Assembly (NCBI GenBank): GCA_949499045.1
Contig: CATEEE010000040.1
Span: 1 to 14,401 of the forward strand
DNA from: Marinobacterium sp. xm-d-530
GTDB lineage: Bacteria > Pseudomonadota > Gammaproteobacteria > Pseudomonadales > Balneatricaceae
Reading direction: 5' to 3'
DNA length: 14,401 bases
The notes under the pieces are model-generated. The model saw only the letters and a program-made list of their open reading frames with translations, had not been told where the DNA came from and did no database searches. The position numbers were made by a program, and so were the translations under genes. Positions 1 through 6,645 of this stretch are shown here, one piece after another; within the stretch, counting starts at the first letter, position 1; every line of letters begins with the position of its first letter.

Positions 1-827
1 ATGATAAAGTCGGTATGAGATTCAGGCAGGAAGTCGAGTTGAGATTGTGTACCACTCAAGAAACCTTTACCTGAGAGACCTCCCGAGCCGATGGCTGTTT
101 TTGATTGGATTATGTTCCAGCCCGAGCCAAGCGGATCGCTCTCTGGATCCAAAAATGTCAGCACCCTCTGCTTCTGATAATCCTTCATGATCATCCAGAG
201 CCCTGGGAGCGATGCCGCTACAATTCCAGCACTTAAAAATATCCAGCGCCAATAGATTCCTGAAAAGAGCAGAATAAAGACACCTGAAGCACCTATCAGA
301 AGAGAGGTCCCTAGGTCCGGTTGTTTCATAATAAGTGCGAATGGAATCGCAATTAAGATCACACTAACAATGATCGCTTTAAAGTTAGGCGGCAGTGTGT
401 AGCGCGCGATGTAACCCGCCACTACGATAGGGAGAACCAGTTTCATTAACTCAGATGGTTGAAAACGAAATCCAGGCAGAGCCAACCAACGCTGAGCACC
501 TTTAGCACCGACCCCAAACAAGATGACACCGACCAATAACCCCACACCTAACAGGTAGAGCCAAGGCCCCACCCTCATAATCACCCTAGGGGGGACTTGA
601 GCAAGAAACACTAATGCGGCAAACCCTGCAGCCATACGAATGGCCTGACGTTCAACATAAGCCCAGTCTTGCCCTGATGCACTATAAAGTATAACCAACC
701 CCGACACACAGAGCGCCAGCAGTAATAGAAGAAGGGGGAAATCTAGGTGTGTATAACTCCAAAACGAGCGTTGCTTGCGAAGACCTGATTGATCTGGCGA
801 GACGGAGCGGTGAAAATCTTTAGACAT
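1..827 (-). CDS. rodA: RodA, SEDS-family peptidoglycan glycosyltransferase (partial, C-terminus off the window)
   Basis: RodA polymerises lipid II into glycan strands in the inner membrane as part of the elongasome (Rod complex), paired with PBP2. The 275 residues present start MSKDFHRSV and contain several hydrophobic segments, the SEDS motif QPSELMK after the RWLALPGFRFQ segment, and a loop with GSGGLSGKG and GTQSQLDFLPESHTDF. The Asp of HTDF (residue 273) corresponds to the essential Asp of E. coli RodA. E. coli RodA is about 370 residues, so roughly 95 are missing beyond position 1. The start is well supported: the ATG overlaps the mrdA stop as TAATG, and a GGGAG Shine-Dalgarno lies 7 nt upstream inside the last mrdA codons. 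The mrdA-rodA pair is the classical cell-shape pair, and translational coupling is likely (inferred). Confidence 0.96.
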   Translation of the reverse strand, partial: MSKDFHRSVSPDQSGLRKQRSFWSYTHLDFPLLLLLLALCVSGLVILYSASGQDWAYVERQAIRMAAGFAALVFLAQVPPRVIMRVGPWLYLLGVGLLVGVILFGVGAKGAQRWLALPGFRFQPSELMKLVLPIVVAGYIARYTLPPNFKAIIVSVILIAIPFALIMKQPDLGTSLLIGASGVFILLFSGIYWRWIFLSAGIVAASLPGLWMIMKDYQKQRVLTFLDPESDPLGSGWNIIQSKTAIGSGGLSGKGFLSGTQSQLDFLPESHTDFI

Positions 828-2716
828 TAATCATCTCCCAACTCACTGGTGTAATCGCCCAGTAACCAAGCATCTATTACTTCACGCGCGACCGGTGCTG
901 CGGCTCTGGAGCCACCCTCGCCATTTTCAACGACAACCGCCACCGCAATCTTCGGATCATCAGCCGGAGCAAAGGCAACAAAAAGTGCGTGATCGCGCTG
1001 ACGTTCCAACAGAGATTCTGAGTCATATTCAGCATCCTGTGCAATGCCAACCACTTGAGCCGTACCTGTTTTACCGGCCATGGTATAGGGGGCACCCGCA
1101 CCGGCTTTCCGAGCAGTACCGTAAGGAGCATTGACCACATTCACCATTCCATCGATAACTTTTTCAAAGTACTCAGGATGATTAAGCTCAATATCGGGTA
1201 GCGTCGATTTCTGTTGTAACTGTTGGATAATCTCTGTCTGTTGCGCTGTTAGCTCATTTTCGGCGATGAAGCTCTTGATCATCTGTGGGCGCACCCATTT
1301 ACCACGATTGGCTAACACCGCCGTCGCGGTTGCCAGCTGCAGTGGAGTGGCAATCATATACCCCTGTCCAATACTGAGATTGAGTGAATCACCTGGGTAC
1401 CAGGGCTGTTTCTCGCGACGTTTCTTCCACTCATTAGAGGGGAGAATGGCTCGACCCGCCTCAGGCAGATCCAGACTGGTGACCTGACCAAAACCGAAAC
1501 GCCCTAAGTAGTCGCTGTAGACATCAATCGATGTTTTAGAAGCGGTATCATAAAACCAGACGTCACAAGACTCAGCCAAAGCATGATTCAAATCGACGCG
1601 GCCGTGACCCGTCTTTTTCCAGTCACGCCATCTACGCCCACCCACAGAAAGTTGGTAAAATCCGGGATCCCAGACATTGTGATCAATCGGTACCGATTTA
1701 GAATCGACCGAGGCAAGCGCTGTGAAGGGCTTAAGTGTTGAACCAGGCGGGTAGGCCCCACGGATGGCTCGGTTATATAGTGGTTGGTCTTTATCATCAC
1801 GAAGCGCATTGTAGTTGTCGAACGATATGCCCGTTACAAACTCGTTAGGATCGTATGAGGGGTTACTTACCAACGATAGGATTTCACCGGTTTTTGGCTC
1901 TATAGCAACCACGGCAGCTCGCTTTCCTTTCAGCAGCGCCGCGGTAAATTGCTGGAGCTTAAGATCGAGGCTTAATTGAACATCCAAACCTGGAGTTGGG
2001 TCCTCTTGCTCCAACACACGCATCACTCGGCCGCGCACATTGGTTTCAACTCGCTGCAAACCGACTTGGCCATGCAAGAGCGGCTCGTAATATTTCTCAA
2101 CCCCAAGCTTGCCTATGTAGTGTGTTGCTGCATAGTTGTTAGGGTCTAGAGTTTTCAACTCACGCTCATTCACACGCCCCACATACCCTATGGCATGTAC
2201 TAGGGAGTCCGGGTGAGGATAGTAACGAACCAGATCAGCTTCGATCTGCAATCCTAGTAGACGGTAGAAGTTGACAGAGAGCTTAGCGATCTCCTCTTCC
2301 GTCAAACGTGATTTAAGAGGGACTGTTGAGTGCGGACGACGACGGTGTTTAAGGCGCTTTTTAAAACTCTCTACTTCAGCTGAAGAGAGCTCAACCAGTG
2401 AGCTGACATCGTCTAACAGCGAATCCACATCATCAACCTCCTCTTTAAGGAGCGTCAAACTAAAACTAGGCCGATTTTCAGCCAACAGTTCGCCATTGCG
2501 ATCGTATATGAGACCTCGTCTGGGGGCGACTGGCTGAAGTTTTATGCGGTTATTTTCAGATAAAAGGGAAAATCGATCGTGCTCAACGACCTGTAAGAAG
2601 TAGATGCGACTGACCAGAATGGCCATCAGCACTAACACTAAAAGAAACGCGACGACTGCTCGATTAAGAAAGAACCGATTCTCTTTTTGGTAGTCGTTAA
2701 ATCGTCTCTGATCCAT
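827..2716 (-). CDS. mrdA: Penicillin-binding protein 2 (PBP2), elongation-specific DD-transpeptidase
   Basis: PBP2 cross-links peptidoglycan during lateral wall growth, working with RodA, and is anchored in the inner membrane facing the periplasm. The 629-residue length is normal for the family. A short cytoplasmic tail is followed by a TM helix at about residues 16-42. A PBP dimer/pedestal domain comes next (APRRGLIYDRNG near 64-75). The transpeptidase domain carries all three active-site motifs: STLK at 326-329 (nucleophile Ser326), SCD at 383-385 in the SxN position (SCD is usual in PBP2), and KTGT at 549-552 (GKTGTAQ). It starts 5 nt after the rlmH stop and its stop overlaps the rodA start by one base. 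No catalytic residue is missing, so it should be active and a beta-lactam (mecillinam-type) target, as known for the family. Confidence 0.97.
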   Translation of the reverse strand: MDQRRFNDYQKENRFFLNRAVVAFLLVLVLMAILVSRIYFLQVVEHDRFSLLSENNRIKLQPVAPRRGLIYDRNGELLAENRPSFSLTLLKEEVDDVDSLLDDVSSLVELSSAEVESFKKRLKHRRRPHSTVPLKSRLTEEEIAKLSVNFYRLLGLQIEADLVRYYPHPDSLVHAIGYVGRVNERELKTLDPNNYAATHYIGKLGVEKYYEPLLHGQVGLQRVETNVRGRVMRVLEQEDPTPGLDVQLSLDLKLQQFTAALLKGKRAAVVAIEPKTGEILSLVSNPSYDPNEFVTGISFDNYNALRDDKDQPLYNRAIRGAYPPGSTLKPFTALASVDSKSVPIDHNVWDPGFYQLSVGGRRWRDWKKTGHGRVDLNHALAESCDVWFYDTASKTSIDVYSDYLGRFGFGQVTSLDLPEAGRAILPSNEWKKRREKQPWYPGDSLNLSIGQGYMIATPLQLATATAVLANRGKWVRPQMIKSFIAENELTAQQTEIIQQLQQKSTLPDIELNHPEYFEKVIDGMVNVVNAPYGTARKAGAGAPYTMAGKTGTAQVVGIAQDAEYDSESLLERQRDHALFVAFAPADDPKIAVAVVVENGEGGSRAAAPVAREVIDAWLLGDYTSELGDD

Positions 2717-2721
2717 CTAAC

Positions 2722-3189
2722 TCACTTATGATAGGGATGGCCTTGCAGCAGGGTCCATGCTCTGTATATCTGTTCGGCAAGAATAATGCGAACCAGTGGG
2801 TGCGGTAAAGTCAGCCCGGATAACGACCACTTCTGATCGGCAGCAGCAATACATCGAGGATCAAGACCATCGGGACCACCCACCAAAAGCGTAATATTAT
2901 TGCCTTCCATACGCCAATTTTCAGCTTGCTCAGCGAGCTTTTCGGTCGACCAGTTTTTGCCATCGACACAGAGAGCGATCACTCGATCCCCTTTTGGGAT
3001 AGCAGCCAACATGGCGTCGCCTTCAGAGCGCATCGCCCGTTGAATGTCAGCCCCCTTACCACGATGACCAGGCTGCAACTCAACGAGTTCCAGTTGGAAA
3101 TCATAAGGGAGGCGCTTGCAGTACTCTTGGTAGCCATCTGTAACCCATTGGGGCATCTTGGTGCCAACTGCAAGCAACTTAATTCGCAT
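2722..3189 (-). CDS. rlmH: 23S rRNA (pseudouridine1915-N3)-methyltransferase RlmH
   Basis: RlmH uses S-adenosylmethionine to methylate N3 of pseudouridine 1915 in helix 69 of 23S rRNA, acting on the assembled 70S ribosome. The 155 residues match the usual family length. The SPOUT (alpha/beta-knot) fold is recognisable from the C-terminal signature: LLVGGPDG (101-108), LSGLTLPHPLVR (123-134), AEQIYRAW (138-145) and the terminal GHPYHK (150-155). The N-terminus MRIKLLAVGTKMP is also typical. It lies 5 nt after the rsfS stop and 5 nt before mrdA, inside the operon. The upstream Shine-Dalgarno is weak, so translation probably depends on ribosomes finishing rsfS (inferred). Confidence 0.97.
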   Translation of the reverse strand: MRIKLLAVGTKMPQWVTDGYQEYCKRLPYDFQLELVELQPGHRGKGADIQRAMRSEGDAMLAAIPKGDRVIALCVDGKNWSTEKLAEQAENWRMEGNNITLLVGGPDGLDPRCIAAADQKWSLSGLTLPHPLVRIILAEQIYRAWTLLQGHPYHK

Positions 3190-3194
3190 AAGGC

Positions 3195-3524
3195 TTAGGC
3201 TTCGCCGACTGACCAGAGGCGTTCAATATCATAAAAATCACGAGCATCTGGCATCATAACGTGCACAATGATGATACCAAGATCAACCAATACCCAATCA
3301 CCTACGGTTTGACCCTCAATACCCATAGGCAAAAGACCCTGCTCTTTCACCTTATCGATGACTTCTTGTGCAGCCGCCGCTACTTGACGCTTCGATGTAC
3401 CACTTGCAACCATCATATAGTCGGTGACGGTAGAGCGGCCACGCACATCAATTAGGTTGATATCTTTTGCTTTCATTCCCTCAAGCGCATCTTGCACTAG
3501 GGCGATCAATTGATCATCTTGCAT
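3195..3524 (-). CDS. rsfS: Ribosomal silencing factor RsfS (YbeB/Iojap family)
   Basis: RsfS binds ribosomal protein uL14 on the 50S subunit and blocks joining with 30S, lowering translation in stationary phase or starvation. Family landmarks are DINLIDVRGRSTVTDYMMVASGTS, split here by the conserved D-V-R/Q-G and T-D positions, then QGLLPMGIEGQ, DWVLVDLGIIIVHVM and the closing FYDIERLWS. I chose the ATG at 3524 (protein MQDDQLIALV, 109 residues), which aligns with the start of the E. coli protein (105 residues). The frame remains open upstream through other ATGs (3545, 3554, 3566), but these lie inside the end of nadD and would add residues not seen in the family. A GAAAGG element at 3538-3543 overlaps the nadD stop; its spacing of about 13 nt is long. 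The start lies 10 nt after the nadD stop. Confidence 0.93.
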   Translation of the reverse strand: MQDDQLIALVQDALEGMKAKDINLIDVRGRSTVTDYMMVASGTSKRQVAAAAQEVIDKVKEQGLLPMGIEGQTVGDWVLVDLGIIIVHVMMPDARDFYDIERLWSVGEA

Positions 3525-3534
3525 GTAAATAAAA

Positions 3535-4188
3535 TTACCTTTCATTGGCGTCATAGAGACGCTCATTTTTAATAAAATCCCAAACGCCGTCTGGAATTAA
3601 AAATCTAGGGTTTGAGCCCCGCTTAATAATCTTTCTAACCTGTGTTGCTGAGACATTCATTGGAGTCAACTGGTGCATCGCTAGATGACCGGAAGGGCGA
3701 AGGCCCAGAGCTTCTAACCCCTCGACCTTGTGCTGATCAATAAAGCATTGAAGTTCTGAATCAAACTCAGGCTCATAACCTGGCCTTGCAACAATCAGCA
3801 GGTGACCGTAATCGGTTAGCTGCTGCCACTGGGACCAACTCTTAATGCCAAGCAGAGAATCCATACCCATCACCAATACAATCGGTAAATCCGCACCCAC
3901 CTCGGCACGCTTTTTAATCAGCGTATTAATGGTGTAGCAAGGCTCATCACTGATCAATTCACAATTATCGGCAACCAGTGCAGGCTCAGATTCAATCGCT
4001 AAACGGACCATCTCAAAACGTTGAAACGCAGAGGCACCGGTGGATACTTTGTGTACAGGCTCGCCAGTGGGTACCAAGTTGATTCGCGGCACGTTCAGCA
4101 ACTCCTGAAGCTCTAGCGCAGTTCTTAGATGCCCATAATGTATGGGATCAAAGGTACCACCAAATAGAACCAAAGGAGGCTTTCGCAT
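3535..4188 (-). CDS. nadD: Nicotinate-nucleotide adenylyltransferase NadD
   Basis: NadD transfers AMP from ATP to nicotinate mononucleotide, giving deamido-NAD in cytoplasmic NAD synthesis. The 217-residue protein opens with the nucleotidyltransferase signature FGGTFDPIHYGH (residues 9-20), whose HxGH-type histidines bind ATP phosphates. It continues with a substrate region (LVPTGEPVHK) and the MGMDSLLGIKSW segment. Near the C-terminus is NVSATQVRKIIKRG, equivalent to the ISSTxxR motif. Length and motifs are normal. Its ATG overlaps the proA stop in a TAATG junction, and rsfS follows after 10 nt. The proA-nadD-rsfS-rlmH order is the one I recall from Pseudomonas; E. coli places holA/lptE upstream of nadD instead. 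Confidence 0.97.
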   Translation of the reverse strand: MRKPPLVLFGGTFDPIHYGHLRTALELQELLNVPRINLVPTGEPVHKVSTGASAFQRFEMVRLAIESEPALVADNCELISDEPCYTINTLIKKRAEVGADLPIVLVMGMDSLLGIKSWSQWQQLTDYGHLLIVARPGYEPEFDSELQCFIDQHKVEGLEALGLRPSGHLAMHQLTPMNVSATQVRKIIKRGSNPRFLIPDGVWDFIKNERLYDANER

Positions 4189-5441
4189 TACTTACGAACC
4201 TGCCCTTCTCCGTAAACAATGTATTTCTGCGACGTTAGCCCCTCAAGACCAACCGGTCCACGAGCGTGTATTTTATCTGTTGATATACCAATTTCAGCGC
4301 CTAGACCATACTCGAAGCCATCGGCAAATCGCGTAGAGGCATTAATCATGACAGAGCTGGAGTCAACTTCACGCAAAAATTGACGCGATAGCGTGTAGTT
4401 TTCAGTAATGATCGCGTCTGTATGATGAGAGCCGTAGTGATTAATGTGTTCGATAGCACTATCAATTCCGTCAACAATTTTAATCGAAAGAATTGGCGCC
4501 AAATACTCTGTCGCCCAATCCTCTTCAGTCGCAGAGCTGGCTTGAATGATCGAAAGTGTCTTATCACAGCCACGAAGTTCTACACCCGCCTCTGCGTATG
4601 CTTCAGCAAGTTCTTTGAGAACCTCATCTGCAACCGATTCATGAACAAGCAGCGTCTCCATGGTATTGCAGGTACCGTAGCGATGAGTCTTGGCATTGAT
4701 GGCAATATTGACAGCCTTGGTCAAGTCGGCCTCTGCATCAATGTAGACATGACAGATACCATCGAGATGCTTAATAACTGGCACGCGTGCATCATTAGAG
4801 ATACGTTCGATCAACCCCTTCCCACCACGTGGCACGATAACATCCACATAATCTGGCATCGTAATCAACTGACCAACAGCTTCTCGATCGGTTGTTTCAA
4901 CGACTTGAACGGCCGTTTCCGGTAGCCCTGCCTGCTTAAGTCCCGCCATAATAGACTTTGCAATCGCCTGATTCGAGTAAATAGCTTCAGAGCCACCACG
5001 AAGAATCGTAGCATTACCCGACTTCAAACAGAGACTAGCGGCTTCCATTGTGACGTTTGGACGTGATTCATAGATAATACCGATCACACCAAGTGGGACA
5101 CGCATCTTACCCAACTGAATACCCGACGGCAGAAAACGCATGTCTGTCACATCACCGACAGGATCTGGTAAAGCAGCGACCTGACGGAGACCCTCAATCA
5201 TGCCGTCGATGCGTTCTGGAGTCAGAGCAAGACGATCCAACATCGCATCATCTAGTCCACGAGCCTTTCCGGCCTCTAGGTCATTCTGATTTGCTTGAGT
5301 AATCGCATCGCGGTCAGCATCAATGAGCTCAGCCATTGCAAGCAATGCTCTGTTTTTCTGTTCTGTATTTGCACGTGCTACAACACGTGAGGCTTCGCGT
5401 GCATTCGCACCAAGCGTCTGCATGTAATCCGCTACATTCAT
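4188..5441 (-). CDS. proA: Gamma-glutamyl phosphate reductase ProA
   Basis: ProA reduces gamma-glutamyl phosphate with NADPH to glutamate semialdehyde, the second step of proline synthesis. The protein (417 residues from the chosen start) matches the aldehyde-dehydrogenase-like family closely: KMRVPLGVIGIIYESRPNVT, LKSGNATILRGGSEAI, VPRGGKGLIERI, VPVIKHLDGICHVYID, and the catalytic Cys at about residue 258 in TCNTMETLLVH. The C-terminal part has ASTRFADGFEYGLGAEIGIS. I chose ATG 5441 (MNVADYMQTLG) because it aligns with the Pseudomonas start (short tail then DYMxxLG). In-frame alternatives are ATG 5474 (MSLKYLIGKD) and, further out, 5504. A TATACT box at 5475-5480 would put the transcript start past 5474, which also favours 5441. 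ProB, its usual partner, is not in the window. Confidence 0.96.
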   Translation of the reverse strand: MNVADYMQTLGANAREASRVVARANTEQKNRALLAMAELIDADRDAITQANQNDLEAGKARGLDDAMLDRLALTPERIDGMIEGLRQVAALPDPVGDVTDMRFLPSGIQLGKMRVPLGVIGIIYESRPNVTMEAASLCLKSGNATILRGGSEAIYSNQAIAKSIMAGLKQAGLPETAVQVVETTDREAVGQLITMPDYVDVIVPRGGKGLIERISNDARVPVIKHLDGICHVYIDAEADLTKAVNIAINAKTHRYGTCNTMETLLVHESVADEVLKELAEAYAEAGVELRGCDKTLSIIQASSATEEDWATEYLAPILSIKIVDGIDSAIEHINHYGSHHTDAIITENYTLSRQFLREVDSSSVMINASTRFADGFEYGLGAEIGISTDKIHARGPVGLEGLTSQKYIVYGEGQVRK

Positions 5442-5474
5442 CAGGTCTTTACCGATCAAATATTTAAGACTCAT

Positions 5475-5480
5475 AGTATA
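5475..5480 (-). promoter_or_regulatory. Candidate -10 box for the proA-rodA operon
   Basis: On the minus strand the sequence reads TATACT, five of six matches to the sigma70 -10 consensus, about 34 nt before the preferred proA ATG. At 17 nt spacing the -35 position reads TGGGTT, a poor match, so this promoter would need an activator or be weak. Only the -10 box is directly supported. An inverted repeat lies just upstream at 5506-5519. Confidence 0.35.
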
Positions 5481-5505
5481 GCCTGTGAGCGCTAAAGAAC
5501 CCACC

Positions 5506-5519
5506 TAATCAGATGATTA
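5506..5519. promoter_or_regulatory. Perfect 6-2-6 inverted repeat, candidate operator in the proA/efflux divergent region
   Basis: The sequence TAATCA-GA-TGATTA is a perfect six-base inverted repeat with a two-base centre. It sits between the candidate proA -10 box and the efflux adaptor gene, where a dimeric repressor or activator of either operon could bind. Short symmetric sites of this kind are typical of MarR- or TetR-type regulators of efflux operons. No regulator gene is in the window, so assignment to a family is inference. The rest of the gap (5520-5622) shows no convincing sigma70 promoter or terminator hairpin. Confidence 0.35.
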
Positions 5520-5612
5520 CTTAAGGAATTTTCTAATAACTGTGCAAACTAAAATTCACTATGAAAAGTAGAACTTTGGTGAGATATTTGCTTAACAACC
5601 TGAGTTCGTTTT

Positions 5613-5616
5613 GAGG
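5613..5616 (+). promoter_or_regulatory. Shine-Dalgarno deciding the start of the adaptor gene
   Basis: GAGG lies 6 nt before the ATG at 5623, which is ideal spacing. The frame is also open from a TTG at 5611, but that codon overlaps this site, so the ATG is the better start. Confidence 0.7.
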
Positions 5617-5622
5617 CGATTC

Positions 5623-6645
5623 ATGAACACTTATATTCCGTTTACACTTTTATTGATTAGTAACATTGTATTTGCAGCAGGGCGACCTGCTCCAGCGGTC
5701 ACAACAATTACGGTTGAGGAACAGCCGTTAGAAAAAGTTTATTACGCGCAAGGGGTTTTAGAACCTATAAAATCAGTAGAGATTCGATCCGAGGCCTCAG
5801 GCAAAATTGTTAAATCCCCCTTCGAAGAGGGGCAAGATGTGAAAGCCCAAGAAATCATATTGGAATTGGATAAGCGAGAGGCTTTGACCAATCTAGCAAA
5901 ACTAATCACTGAGTTAGAACTCCTAAAAATCAAGCTGAGCCGACAGGAAAAATTAGTCGCGTCCAGTGCAGCCTCCGTTGAGACCAGGGATCAACTTAAA
6001 TCAGAAGTGAGCGTCCTAAACAGCAGTATTCAACTTGCCGAAATCGAACTGGAAAAACTAGATGTGATGGCACCCTTTACGGGTACCATTGACCAATATG
6101 AGTGGGTTAGCGGTCAGTGGATATCGTCCAACACCGTCGTAGCCACACTGTCCGACATGAGCACCCTTAGGGTTAATTTTTCTATTCCAGAGAGGTACTT
6201 TTCACTCATCGAATTAAACAAATCGGTGGTATTGAAAGCCATTGCTAGGCCTAACGAATCATTTATAGCAGAGATCAGCTCTATTGGGTCACGCCTCAAC
6301 AACCATCGCGGCACGGTAACTGTAGAGGCTCGCATTAATAACACCAGTGGACACTTACTTCCCGGTATGAGCGTCAGCATCGAAATGCCTCTTAGCCGTC
6401 AACAAAACGCCATACTCATCCCCTCTCGATCATTAACCTACCAAGGTGACGAAGCAATGGTCATGCTGATCGATGAAAAGGGAGTAGCTAGACCCAGGGT
6501 TGTGACCATTGGAACTGAGAGAGAGGCATTCGTAGAGATCGTCGACGGACTATCACCTGGAGATAAAATTATTGATCGCGGCCGCTTAAAAGCAAAACCT
6601 AATCGGCCGATTAAAGAGTTAAGCAAGGTGAGTAAATCATCATGA
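5623..6645 (+). CDS. RND efflux periplasmic adaptor subunit (membrane fusion protein, HlyD/AcrA-like)
   Basis: This protein (340 residues) should bridge the RND pump encoded just downstream to an outer-membrane channel. An N-terminal signal sequence (hydrophobic core about residues 5-17, cleavage near VFA/AG) has no lipobox Cys, so it is probably a soluble or signal-anchored periplasmic adaptor rather than an AcrA-type lipoprotein. The domain order is canonical. First comes a lipoyl half-motif (EPIKSVEIRSEASGKI, then EEGQDVKAQEIILELD, about 46-83). A short coiled-coil hairpin follows (about 84-146). The second lipoyl half is DVMAPFTGTI (147-156). Beta-barrel and membrane-proximal domains come last (LPGMSVSIEMP; GLSPGDKIIDRGRLK near 309-323). 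Its stop overlaps the pump start as ATGA, so the two are co-transcribed and likely translationally coupled. The substrate cannot be read from sequence. Confidence 0.93.
   Translation: MNTYIPFTLLLISNIVFAAGRPAPAVTTITVEEQPLEKVYYAQGVLEPIKSVEIRSEASGKIVKSPFEEGQDVKAQEIILELDKREALTNLAKLITELELLKIKLSRQEKLVASSAASVETRDQLKSEVSVLNSSIQLAEIELEKLDVMAPFTGTIDQYEWVSGQWISSNTVVATLSDMSTLRVNFSIPERYFSLIELNKSVVLKAIARPNESFIAEISSIGSRLNNHRGTVTVEARINNTSGHLLPGMSVSIEMPLSRQQNAILIPSRSLTYQGDEAMVMLIDEKGVARPRVVTIGTEREAFVEIVDGLSPGDKIIDRGRLKAKPNRPIKELSKVSKSS

Noticed and set aside
4422..4925. A 167-codon open frame on the plus strand inside proA
   Set aside because: It is antisense to a fully conserved ProA, has no recognisable domain and no ribosome site; it is a shadow of proA codon use.
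5611..5622. TTG start for the efflux adaptor
   Set aside because: The TTG overlaps the GAGG ribosome site that serves the ATG at 5623.
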